In this document: in pieces, positions 1-9,600 of the stretch
How positions within the stretch are numbered: the first letter of the stretch is position 1
Layout: each line of letters opens with the position of its first letter
Assembly: GCA_022592435.1 (NCBI GenBank)
Contig: JABYQS010000931.1
Coordinates: forward strand, 1 to 10,976
From: Cerioporus squamosus
Lineage: Eukaryota; Basidiomycota; Agaricomycetes; Polyporales; Polyporaceae
Reading direction: 5' to 3'
Length of the DNA stretch: 10,976 nucleotides
The notes under the pieces: generated by a model
Told to the model about the DNA's origin: nothing
The model's input: only the letters and a program-made list of their open reading frames with translations
Databases searched by the model: none
Made by a program: the position numbers and the translations under genes

Positions 1-1770
1 ATTTTGTTGAAGAGGCGCAAGCCTGAGGCCTGAGGCGTCTCGGAGACGCGCCGTTGGTGGGAGATGCGCATGTCGGGAGTTCCGGAAAAACACGAGGCTC
101 GCTGCTGCCGCCTTCGTGGCGATCATGTACATGTTTAACCATGGTCCAAGGCCACGGTTCGCTGCTGTACCTCATCAACATCTCCAAGGAAGTGAGTAGC
201 ACTTGCTACGGGGATTTTCATACTCCTTCTCTGAACGGCATCGTAAAACGATGGTCGGAAAGCTCAGACTCATCGGACTGCAAGCTGACATGCTGCATAA
301 GTATCGTTACTTTCCTGGCACAGATAGCTGCATTCATGACCCAATTACTGGCCAAGAGTCGAGTCCAGGATGCCAGGATCTGCCTATCAGTGGCAGGCGA
401 CGAAGATTATGCTCAGATGGCGTCTCGGCAAGCTGGTATTAACCCTGGTGAGCACCGCGCTCTGTTTGTGCTCTCATAGTGTGCAAACACCGTCCTCTGA
501 TGGCTGACGTGGCAGGAGAAGTTACATTCCCACCCGGTGCTACGCGCACTATGTTCGTTGAGGTGCGTAGTTTTCCATCCAGGCGTCAATGGCATGCAGC
601 GGTTCGCGAGACTGCCCGCCAGGGATCCCCATCCTTTCCCTCTGCTGAAGCAACGAGCAGGACGTAGGGCTGCGGGAAAAATCATCAGGAAGGTGTCTGA
701 AGTCGGGGGGCTCATCTAGGTGCATCATTGTCCAACCCTTTTGGCTCTCATGCGTGCCAGAGCTTTGATCCTCTTGGGCGCCGACTCTTCGGACCAATAG
801 TACGGTGTCGCCTGTTGTAATCCTCAAGATGTGAGCATTTTCACCGCATGTCGCGCCGCTTTTATGATCAAAGCGAGCCAAAGCTACCTGGTATGGTCGT
901 TCCGCGGAAATCGGCACCTTTTACCCCCATGGCGGGCAGGGCCACGCGCGACGAGCAACGACGTTACCTTCAGATGTCTTCGCTAGCTTCCAGCTCATCG
1001 TTCAGCAGAGAGCCCTACGGGTCGTGGCCAGACCCCCGAAGTCCCTGCAACATCGGCGCGGGCTCCTCCGAGTACATGCGTCCGCGGCAAGCTCCCCAAC
1101 GGGCTTAGAGTGTCTGCTGAGAGATGCGGAGTGGTACTGACTCCTCCGCCGATGAAACCCTTGCGTCGAGTACCATGTCAGGGCGCGGCGACATCCGGAC
1201 CTTCGCGCGGCATATGTGTGGGAGCTACAGAGTCCAATCGCGCCTCGAGGCTCGCGTCGTGGTAACCCGAGGGTCTCTCGCCGGATTTGGCTACCCTTGC
1301 CAGAATCACTGGGCTGCATCAAACCACTCGATAAAATCACTATGCGTTTCCAGCGTCTAGACATGTCGCCACCATCAACAACGCTCTGTTCCATTGCTGT
1401 CTGTATTTGGTAGGATGAGCTTCGCCCGCCGTCCTGGGTCGCTGACGCATTACTTTGTACTGACCATCGTTTCACCGCAGCGTACTGTGCCAGCCCCCTC
1501 GAGCCTGTGACTTCAATTGTCTCCTCGAGCTTCAAGATCCGGTGCAGCATGGAGAAATGCAGAAGGGATACCGCATTGACAAACGTACGCGTGCTTATCG
1601 AGGCCTTTGTGGCCTTTGTCCCTCCGTCCAAGCGCAGGCGTCAATTGAGTATCTCGGAGAACGCGTGGTATAGGACGGCTCTGGGTATGCCATTGCTATC
1701 GCATTGCCAACGTACTCATGCATCCCACCGCTCCGCTTGACAAGCGAGGTCCATGCAGGGGCATTGCCAA
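1..1770. other. Unassigned left region, no confident gene
   Basis: Several open frames of 60-210 codons occur here on both strands, but none shows a family motif I recognise or a convincing chain of exons. The longest is on the minus strand (1631-1002, 209 codons). It has a plausible early part (residues 20-50, including LHRILKLEETIEV) and then drifts into an Arg/Ser/Cys-rich composition typical of chance frames in GC-rich DNA. A perfect 7-bp inverted repeat with a 1-base spacer lies at 35-49. The region may be intergenic or hold relics of decayed genes. Confidence 0.5.
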
Positions 1771-1775
1771 CTCTC

Positions 1776-1783
1776 AATATAAG
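1776..1783 (+). promoter_or_regulatory. TATA-like box upstream of the 1858 gene
   Basis: AATATAAG lies about 75 bases before the start codon at 1858. It is followed by a C/T-rich leader (about 1803-1857), a common layout for fungal core promoters. This is assigned by position and sequence only. Confidence 0.5.
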
Positions 1784-1857
1784 CCTGGTGTTCGGAACGC
1801 CTACCACCCTCATCCTCACCTCTCGCTGATATCGTCTAGTCCTCTACTCTCGCTGTC

Positions 1858-2672
1858 ATGTCGGACTCCGCGAAACCACAACGACCCCTCTCCGACATCG
1901 AGGCAGCAACCATATTGCTCAAGCTACACCGCGATAAACTCCTCCACCTGGAGACAGACGTGGTTCAAGGCTTGGAGGCCACCCTCGCCGGGTATGGAGT
2001 TGCTACAGTTCGATTACACAGAGCGACAGCACTAACAGAGATTATGACAGCGAGATTCGAGTACGGCAACTCGGGACGGTGGTTCTCTATCAGCTCTTGA
2101 GCGATGGAACGCTCAAGCTGCCAGAGGACGCACCGCTAAGCGCGGACGACATTGTTGCATCGACGGGGTCGATGTCCCACCTCATTCGCGCCCACCCGTC
2201 GCTGGAGCGCGTTCTCGCCCAGCCATCAATCCAGTATGTTGTCTTACTTTTGTTTCCGAGCGGCCATACCCACATCTGCTACAGACCGCCCGTGCCGCCG
2301 CCTCCATCGCATTCAACGGCACCACTTCCTCCTCCGCCGCCGATATACGCACATCCTCCTCCGCCGATATTCGCACATCCTCCTCCGCCGATATACGCAC
2401 ATCAGCACTCCAGCACCAGGTGAGTGTGGTAGCCTTCAATTGCGAGTCCGCGACACGTGTGTTCACAAACGCATCCGGTCAGTGCCGTTGTCCCTCCGCC
2501 CATCCCCGTCCCGACAGCGCCGCCCAGTCGCGGTGCGCAGTCTGGGAAGGCGAGTCGTCCAAGGAAGGCGACCTCCGCTCGGGCGGCAGCGCGCTCAAGC
2601 TCGAAAGGACAGTCTTCAGACCTCCGCCGCGCCGCCATTGTGGCCGCAGCCAGCCATGCGCCACACCCATAG
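1858..2672 (+). CDS. Hypothetical protein with PPPPIYAH repeats and a basic tail (4 exons)
   Basis: I do not recognise a family. My model joins 1858-1991, 2039-2233, 2285-2419 and 2483-2672, giving 217 residues. The introns are 47, 51 and 63 bases and run GTATGG..CTAACAG, GTATGT..CTACAG and GTGAGT..GGTCAG; all junction phases agree. Residues 1-110 are charged and probably helical (SDIEAATILLKLHRDKLLHL, then a segment after the first junction beginning DYDSEIRVRQLGTVV). Residues about 111-155 are proline-rich, with three copies of an octapeptide PPPPI(Y/F)AH. The last 60 residues are basic and Ser/Ala/Pro-rich (KASRPRKATSARAAARSSSK), as in a disordered or nuclear-targeted tail. No signal peptide or membrane segment is visible. 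The start is the first ATG after the TATA-like box and C/T leader. No catalytic motif is seen, so a structural, scaffold or DNA-associated role is possible but is inference. Confidence 0.6.
2328..2402 (+). repeat. 24-bp in-frame tandem repeat, 3 copies
   Basis: Three units lie at 2328-2354 (one extra CCG), 2355-2378 and 2379-2402. Each reads CCTCCTCCGCCGATA, then TAC or TTC, then GCACAT, encoding PPPPI(Y/F)AH. The units are almost identical at the DNA level, differing by one base between copies 2 and 3, which suggests recent slippage or duplication. Confidence 0.85.
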
Positions 2673-4020
2673 TAGGTTGCTGCCTCCGCTGCGAATATAC
2701 TGGCAGGGCCAGCTGCTGCTGGCCGGGCTTCGAGTTAGTTTGTTTCGGCAAGTGAAGCCGCCGGCAACGGCGGATGCCCTCCTCCAACAAGTACATGCTA
2801 CTGATATTGCGGTCACTGACGACGCAGTACTAGGTCGTTAGGCTCTGTCTTCTCCCGTCGTCAACGTTCCTTATTCATTCCTTTAACCTTACATGTATCC
2901 TTATCATGCTCTGATGCTCTGGTCTCGTCTGTTATGCTTACAAGTATGACGATAAGTATATCCCGTTATGTGATCTGACGACAGCGTGTCGCACAGCGGT
3001 CTCAGCACATATCGCACCGACTCTGATTGCTGTTCTTGACGTCGGGAGCGTGGGAAAGCGTTGAGTAACCTCAGCTATGGATTACCTAAGCATAGTTGCT
3101 CTTGTCGTCGCCCGTCGTGACTCGTGGCAGGCCGTCTTCTCTCGCTCAACGTAGCATCGGTGGATTACCACTGGCAATACCAGCACTCACACCATGATTT
3201 ACTACTTCCGGGCTAAATCTCATGATGCGGACTGGACCGACTCGACCAAAGAGTCGGACAGCAGATGTCAATCTGAGTCTCACATTCCCCTCCGCGTCGT
3301 AACCCGCATCGAGTGCTATACGGACCACATAGTACGTCAATGGGTCTGCCGTGATTGGTCCAGACGGATCTGATTGTTCTAAACCCTCAGGGCAGGCCGC
3401 CTTTGTGCGCAGCGCTGGCGCAGTGGCTCCGTGGTTTCCATGGGTTTGTTATGGTCTGTCATGATGGGGCGTCGCTGATGAACTCGATAGCCACATTTTC
3501 CCAGAGTACCTCGTGGCCTGACGACCATTCGTCATGGCTTATGCGAAAGTCCAAATGGCGCCTACCTCCCTACTACCTAGGCAAGGGTTCCCTGCAAGCA
3601 AGTGCAACCATGGCTGTACGCCGTAATCAGATGTATGTGCGCGACCTGACAATTGGCAGAATTGTAAGCTGACTGGGGGCACACAAGTGCAGGCAGAAGC
3701 ACAATTGGAGGCCATAGCAGGCCATGGCCGAGATGCCGCTAATTCCAACGCTTTGCTGCCCTCGCATTGCGGAGTTCGAACATGATCCGCGCGCAACATC
3801 GACAAAGGACATCCGATACCGCTACATCTGTCCAGGCCCGTATCCGCTTAGCGCAGCAGTTTTATGAAATAGCCGAGGGCCACCAGAGTTTTGGTAGGTT
3901 TTGGTGCACATGTCTCCGCTGCCTAACGTGATTGATCTCCCACTCAGCGCGCACAATCGCAACTTCGTTCATCCCGTCTGAGCGCACAATCCAAACCCTC
4001 CTTCCGCCAGCCGATCTGAA
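2673..4020. other. Intergenic region with coding-like islands on the minus strand
   Basis: Positions 2820-2960 look like the C/T-rich 3' untranslated region of the upstream gene; no AATAAA is seen. From about 3560 down to 3146 the minus strand has two open islands with natural-looking composition, listed separately. Plus-strand open frames here (for example 3355-3672) show no motif or exon structure that I can support. Confidence 0.4.
3146..3448 (-). pseudogene. Coding-like open frame, possible gene relic or exon
   Basis: This minus-strand frame is open for 100 codons between a TAA (3451-3449) and a TGA (3148-3146). It lacks a well-placed ATG at its head. The translation has ordinary protein composition, including a hydrophobic segment DPLTYYVVRIALDAGYDAEG followed by alternating hydrophobic and basic residues. 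Just upstream, in another minus frame (about 3560-3470), is a second plausible stretch containing HDEWSSGHEVLWENVAIEFI that ends in a TGA. I could not join them with clean splice sites. They may be exons of an unrecognised gene, or remnants of a decayed gene or transposon. I recognise no family. Confidence 0.25.
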
Positions 4021-4029
4021 TATATATAT
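4021..4029 (+). promoter_or_regulatory. TATA box of the zinc-finger gene
   Basis: TATATATAT lies 95 bases before the ATG at 4125. A C/T-rich leader (about 4060-4120) follows and runs into a CCGCC context directly before the ATG. The arrangement is typical of a fungal core promoter. Confidence 0.6.
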
Positions 4030-4124
4030 GGCTCTGTGTCGGTGTTTCTTGCCTCAGTTATTCCTGCGCTCTCCCCAGCAATCACTACGTCGCTCACCCT
4101 CTCCCTCTCTTGCCACTTGCCGCC

Positions 4125-5625
4125 ATGTTCACCAACATCACCGCTCCCTGCTACATCGCCGAGCCGGTCTCTCACCCTGGCCGGCGAGAAGAGCTCCCTT
4201 TCGAGTCTGAGTCGGACCTTCTCGTCTCTGTCCCGCAGCGGCTCTCGGCGATGCTGCCCCATCGGCTCCTCCCCCACTACGACACGCCGGACGGGTACAG
4301 GCAGGAATACGATGTACAGACAATCTGGACCTGTGCGCATTACCGGGTCTGCTGGGACCCGGAGGATGATTGTCGGTACCAGATCCGCTCGGAGGCGGAC
4401 TGCCTCACTTTGAGGGTCGGACCTCTGGCTCTCGTCCCGCCAAAGGTCGTCCTCTCGCCAAGGTCCACATGGCCTCGGGACCTCAAGTCTTCCTCAGTCA
4501 GTACCTCTGCAGAGGAGGCAGAGGTAGTTGACGACGTTCCACTACTCGTCCTCGCGAGTTGTGAGCATGGGATAGTGTATATCCAGGTGAGTCTTGATAC
4601 ATCTCAATTACGCGTCAGCTTATACTAAATCCTCGATACCTGTCTAGGCGCGCTCGGCCCCCTGGGAGCCACCCCTCCTTAAGCCCGTCATTCTTCGGCC
4701 GGAGTCCGAGTCAGGGCGAGTCGGACAAGGTAGTACTTCCTCCCACAAGAGGAAACGTAGCACCTCCCCACCTGCCGACGCACCGACTGTAGGCCCGAGC
4801 GTTCCTACCAGTATGCCTCTTTCATCCTCGGGTGCGTGCCTCGTACTTTCCAAACCATCGCCGTCGCTGACGTTCACATCCGTTCATCCACGTCAGCGGC
4901 CTCCTCCTCTCCAGCGTCCACGGAGCCCTCCCGAAGGACGAGGCAGGCCAAGAACACCGCGTTCGAAAAGTTCACGTGTAACATCAAGAACTGCACGACG
5001 GTCTTGACCAGCGACGAACTCTGGGTAGCCCATCTGCAGGACACGCACCTCATCCCCTGCAAGGAGGGGTGGAAGTCGGGCAGCTGCTTCCGTGCTGCCC
5101 GGAAGGAAGTCAACGGCGGCCGACGTACGTGAACTGGTCGACGTTCGTGCGCCATCACAAGGGAAAGCATCAGCCCATCGGTAACGCCTTGAGGTCTTGC
5201 CCTGGTGGTGGAGGCTGCTCCTTCGTATTGAAGGGGATACGAGATGATTCCTTCAGCGACATCTGGTGGACAGACACAAGATGACGAACGCCGAAGCGCT
5301 GCAGAAGATCCATGGCAAGGATAAGGACAAGGACAAGGAGAACGTGCCTCCTGCCGGGCCTGTGGCAGGACCGAGTCGGGCGCGCCCGGCAGTGGACGAG
5401 CCCGCGGATGGCCTCTACCGCGTCGGGGAGGTCTGCGGCGACGACGAGGACTCCTCAGCCGCGCCCGACAAGGGCCAGAAGGACTCCGACTACGAAGAGG
5501 ACTCCGGGTCAGAGTATGACTACGAGGAGGATTCCGGGTCGGAGTATGACGACTACGAGGAGGATGCTGGGTCCGATGAGGAGGAGGAGCCGAAGCAGAA
5601 GAAGAGGAAAACGTCGCATAAATGA
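4125..5625 (+). CDS. C2H2-type zinc-finger protein with acidic repeat tail; reading frame broken twice
   Basis: Two exons are clear: 4125-4586 and 4648-4831. A third starts at 4897. The introns are 61 and 65 bases (GTGAGT..GTCTAG and GTGCGT..CGTCAG). Residues 1-154 match no family I know. Exon 2 carries HKRKRS, a possible nuclear localisation signal. Exon 3 encodes a finger with C243, C248, H261 and H266 (C-x4-C-x12-H-x4-H; 4977-5048). This frame then stops at 5130-5132, which would give 293 residues. Finger-like sequence continues in other frames: YVNWSTFVRHHKGKH (about 5126-5170) and CPGGGGC (5198-5218) one base back, then RHLVDRH (5257-5277), a Lys/Asp run, acidic repeats and PKQKKRK another base back, ending at TGA 5623-5625. 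Each shift fits one missing base; 41-base (5070-5110) and 56-base (5225-5280) introns are possible but weak. Likely a nuclear nucleic-acid-binding protein, or a recent pseudogene. Confidence 0.6.
5488..5580 (+). repeat. 30-bp in-frame acidic tandem repeat, 3 degenerate copies
   Basis: Units at 5488-5517, 5518-5547 and 5548-5580 encode variants of DYEEDSGSEY. The first two differ only at third codon positions, and the third carries an extra GAC and has diverged. They sit just before the KKRK-type basic cluster at the C-terminus of the zinc-finger gene. Runs of Ser within Asp/Glu resemble casein kinase 2 sites, which is inference. Confidence 0.8.
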
Positions 5626-5634
5626 GCTCGCATC

Positions 5635-5711
5635 GTGAGTCCCAAGTTCGCTTGCAATGCTCTTCTGCGTTCTCCAGTCTGGCTTCTGACTCTCTGCTCT
5701 TGTTCCTTCAG
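5635..5711 (+). other. Probable spliced intron in the 3' untranslated region
   Basis: GTGAGT begins 10 bases after the TGA at 5623-5625. A branch-like TCTGACT (around 5685) and a pyrimidine tract ending TTCCTTCAG complete a canonical 77-base intron. The stop-to-junction distance is short, so nonsense-mediated decay would not be expected from the usual 50-base rule. Its presence argues that the distal frame ending at 5625 is, or recently was, the real 3' end of this transcript. Confidence 0.55.
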
Positions 5712-6648
5712 GATCGTCCGGGCTCACCTTGAATCGCTATACCCCTGTTCATCATCGACTGTTCGCATGTCTCTGCTCCCGAGTATCATTATCATCTGCG
5801 CTTTCAAACCATACCCCATTCCTGTTGCTTGTTGTCTTTCCCCTTGTTGTCTGTCGTCTCTCCCCTCGCATTCTTCCCTGTTGTCTGTTATCCTGTCGAA
5901 TCTCTGCTGTTGTTCCATCACCTCGTGCTATGTACCGCAGTCGCTATCCACCCTGTTTTCCCGTAACGTACCACTCTTCGTATCGCTATCCACCGCAATG
6001 TATCCCGCTCTCAGTACCCAGTACCAATACAGCACTAGTCCCAGTTCACCATCTCCCAGTCTGGAGCTCCCGACGCTCGCGGTCGCGCACGCGGGGAGGG
6101 GCGGGGTGCGACGAGCGCCCCCCCGCACTTGATTGATCAAAGATGCGTCGGGAATACAGTGTTCCTGCAGGCTCGCTGCAGCCAATCTCAAGGCTATCTC
6201 GCCTCGATGCCGGCGGCGCGCATGTGCATTGTGCACCACAAGGTCCCAGAGAGCCCAACGCCCAACAACAACGCACAGCGTGCGGCCTCATCTCGGCGTC
6301 GATGGGAGCGTCGCGAACGCCGCGCGGACTCGCCCGCGGGCGCGCGACCGTCTTGCGTCGCACCCATTCCATGCAGCAGAGCGCATCTATAAAGATAAAT
6401 AATCTAGCGTACAACACGAGCGTACAAGCGATAGCAGCGAGCGACAGCGACGGCGAGAGCAAAGCGCGAACCTAGAGTAGCAATACAGAGATGCAAAGCG
6501 TCCGAGACTCCGAGTCCAAAGCTGGCAGTAGAGTCTAAGTCCTGAGCCCATCGAACCACACGTTACACCAAGACCGACGCATCTTGATCGTCCTCCTCGA
6601 GGCCTCCATGTCCATCCATCCGACCATCCAGCCCCCCCGCGCGCGCAT
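5712..6648. other. Convergent intergenic region: pyrimidine-rich, then GC-rich
   Basis: This stretch separates the 3' ends of the zinc-finger gene (+) and the O-methyltransferase gene (-). Positions 5712-6060 are strongly C/T-rich on the plus strand and contain two copies of GCTATCCACC (about 5942 and 5988), so much of this is probably a long 3' untranslated region. Positions 6060-6350 are very GC-rich. An AT-rich segment with TATAAAGATAAATAAT (about 6388-6403) could act in 3'-end formation on either strand. Open frames here look like chance frames. No RNA gene is seen. Confidence 0.45.
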
Positions 6649-9600
6649 TCAGTGCCCACCTTCGAAACTCGCCCCATCCCAATTCTCCACGCGCCCACCC
6701 TCGCGCAGCCCCGCCCTTCCCGCGCGCACCTCCACCGTCGCATGCGCGAGCCCCAGCTGGCTCTTCGACCTGATCTTCTTCAGCTCTCTCATCTTCCCAC
6801 CCTCAGAGTCCGCGCGCGCCCTTCCCGGGACCGGCGGGCTCTCCTCGACGCCCGGTAGGCTCGGGATCGACATCGCCGACGAGCCCGCGCTCGCGCCCGC
6901 ACCAAGACCCGGCAGCCGCGGCGTTGACGCAGCAGCAGCCGCGAGTTGCCCGAGGCCGTGGTTGTCGCGCGACGTCGGCGAGCGCAGGTTCGCCATCGAC
7001 GCCTTCGTGAACTCGAACACCTGGCTCGCCTTCTTCTTGAGCGACGTCCGGCTTGGCCGCGCGCGCACCTTCAGAGGCGGCGCAGGCTCAAGCGCGGGCA
7101 GGAGCGTTGGGCCTTCGCTGTAAGCAGAGACAAGCGGGCTCTGCAGCAGCGTGTCGTCCGACGAGGGTCCAGCAGGAACTCGAGGAAACTGCACGGTGTC
7201 TTGCAGACCAGCCGAAGAGCTGTTCACAGCCGGAGACAGTATGCGAACTTTCGAGTCGGAACGCGTGTGGAGAACCCGGGCTGGGGAACGGATGTCCGGC
7301 ATAGGAGGGGTGATGAGAGACAGCTTCGGACGTCTAGACTTCGGCGGCTTCCCCGCGTCGAGCTCTGGGGCGGAAGTGGTGGTAGTTGCTTCTCCGGGGT
7401 GACGACCTTGCCGCCTTTCGCAGTCGGTGCGTTCGGTGCGGACTTGCTGCGCCACCAAGGAAGGAGTGGTCGTCTGCTCTTCTGCGCAGGTTTGCGTATG
7501 GCCTCTTCTGTGGGCAGCGCGGTTTGTGACCCGAAGGAATGGTCCATCCGGATGCTCTCTGGCGCACTCAGCACTGAGCCTGAACGACCACGTCCGGTCG
7601 CCTCTTGTGCTGTGGAAAGAGAGTGATCTTGAGTTCCTGACCACCGACCGAGTCGATATATATGCGTACCTGAAGCCTTCACATTTGTCACGGTTCCTGA
7701 GCTTGAGAACGAAGAGGAAATCGCCTCCGGAATGTCGATCGGCACCGCGGTCATATGGCCAAAAGATGAGCTCTCTCCATGAACGACGTCAACGATCTTC
7801 CAGCCCGCAGTTTGCACGAGCGCGGCCATCTCTCGCAATGTACGTTCTTGTGCATTGAACGTTACTCGCATCTTCATGGAGGTCAACTGAGCAACAGTCC
7901 GTTCAAGTGGAGCATGGAAGAGACGTACCGTCAAGTCCAGCCAATATGCATTTGCGTTAGCCTTGCCGAGATTGGGCAGAAGTGGGGAACCTTGGGGTGC
8001 CAAGGATCGAACCATCCCAGGAAGAGGGTCGTCTTCGGAGGCCGTGTCCTCGTTCTCGTCGAAACATGCATGAGGCAGAATATGATCCGCAATGAGGAGC
8101 TTCGTGTCCGGGGTCGCTGCTTGCCGAAGGTTCAACAGGATCCTGTGATCATCATGAGCTACCGAGTACCTGGCGAGCAGTGATATACGCACTTGGTCAC
8201 AAAGGCGTCCGGCCAATCATGCGTCACGACTCTCAAAATGTACACAGACGGCACCGCAGGCTCCCTGCAATCAGGGAAAACGAGCGTGGGCTGGGGCAGG
8301 AAGAAGTCGTGACCCAGGAACATGGCTCGCCCAACGTCCAACATCTCCGGGCAGCGCTCGCGCCATGCCTGCGGAACAGATGAGTACCGTAGGCCACCAA
8401 ATGCGGACATCGCGACTTACAGCAACACCGTGTTCGGCCACCTGTGGTCGGTCCTGTATGACGAACTTCAGGTGTGGGAACGTGTGCGCCAACAGCATGG
8501 CCGTGGATCCTATGCCTCCGCCCACGTCAACGACCACGGAACCCTCGTCAAGTTCGTGCCAAGGAAAGCCTGGAAGCCCGGTGAGTCGCGTCGCTGCAGG
8601 CTGCGGAAGGTACTTACCTCCGATGATGGCTCCTGGGACCTCCCAGGCGGCAGTTCCCGTCATAGCTGGACCGAACCTCTTCAGCCTCGCCTCGTTCCCT
8701 GGGCGCTCCAGCCATTCAAAGTAGGGGGTATTCGTTCCAAAAGCGACGTTGAAGGGTGCGTGCATAGCATGTGCGTCTCCTGTTGTTCCGGAAGATAGCG
8801 TAGGGAGGTAGCAATCTGTAAGGAAGCTCGCGGACTTGAACAGCTCGTCGGTACTGTCAAGGAGGCATGAGCACAAGTAGGGAGCGAAAGATCTTTCCAG
8901 ACTCACCAGAGGTTGACGAATGCAGCAATGCCGTTCGTCGACTCGTACTTGTCCTGGGATCTGGAACATGGCGTGAGTCTGACGTTGGTGGGACGTCGAT
9001 GTTGATACTCACGGACGCCGCAGGTCATCCGGAGTCTTCCCAGAGTCCATGATGGCAGATATGCGGTTGTTCGCGAAGACATTCGGGCGGACCTCGCGGG
9101 TGATGTGGTGCGTAGCGAGAAGACGAAGCATATGTGCTGAGAGGATGCGTCAGAAAAGTCTGCTTTGGCAGAGAGCACATGGGACGGACACAGTTTCCCT
9201 TCATCGACGTTGACGTGTCGACTGAGCTCGCTGACATGCATGCCGTCCGGACCCGCGGCTCGCAGAAGCTCGACAGTATGCGAAGCCTCAAGGAAGCGCA
9301 GGCACGCGGGGAGGTGGTACTGGAGGGCGCTCAGCAGCGTTTAGCGTGTACAAAAGGGGAGACTTACACCCATCGCGGCATCGCAGAGCGTGAGGAAGGG
9401 ACGATGGACGGTGGCGCTAATTTGGCCGCACGCCGCCACAATGCGGTTCGTGGCGGCGATGACATCCGGATGGGAGGCCAGGGATTCCGCGGCGTCTGTG
9501 GACTGGTCGTGCTCTTCCGTTGGATAGTAGGGCATGTCGAGCGAGGGGAAGTCGAGCACGTTCACCGTCACGTCCGAGTCGAGCGAGGCGCCGTTGCCAG

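Noticed and set aside
35..49. Perfect 7-bp inverted repeat with a 1-base spacer (GCGTCTC / GAGACGC).
   Set aside because: The loop is too short for a stable RNA hairpin, and no neighbouring gene gives it a role. Short palindromes are expected by chance in GC-rich DNA.
549..917. Minus-strand 122-codon frame with a faintly SH3-like pattern (VALARFDHKSG, later TTGDTVLLVRRVG).
   Set aside because: It would start at GTG, not ATG. A TAA lies two codons upstream, the tryptophan and proline landmarks of SH3 do not line up, and no exon structure supports it.
2152..2841. Plus-strand 229-codon frame across the 1858 gene.
   Set aside because: It runs out of frame through exons 2-4 and ignores the good GTATGT..CTACAG and GTGAGT..GGTCAG introns. 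Its product is Arg/His-rich, as expected of a shifted proline-repeat frame.
3932..4210. Plus-strand 92-codon frame overlapping the zinc-finger gene start.
   Set aside because: It spans the TATA box and leader of that gene in another frame and has no motif or conserved composition.
5312..5638. Plus-strand Arg/Thr-rich frame over the acidic tail.
   Set aside because: It is a shifted reading of the acidic 30-bp repeats. The frame with DYEEDSGSEY and a terminal PKQKKRK is far more protein-like.
6584..7123. Plus-strand 179-codon frame, and other long plus-strand frames over 6650-7860.
   Set aside because: These are antisense shadows of the methyltransferase exons, whose minus-strand reading carries the family motifs and splice sites.
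8000..8020. GGTTCGATCC on the minus strand, resembling a tRNA T-loop.
   Set aside because: It lies within methyltransferase exon 8, and no matching D-arm, anticodon arm or acceptor stem surrounds it.
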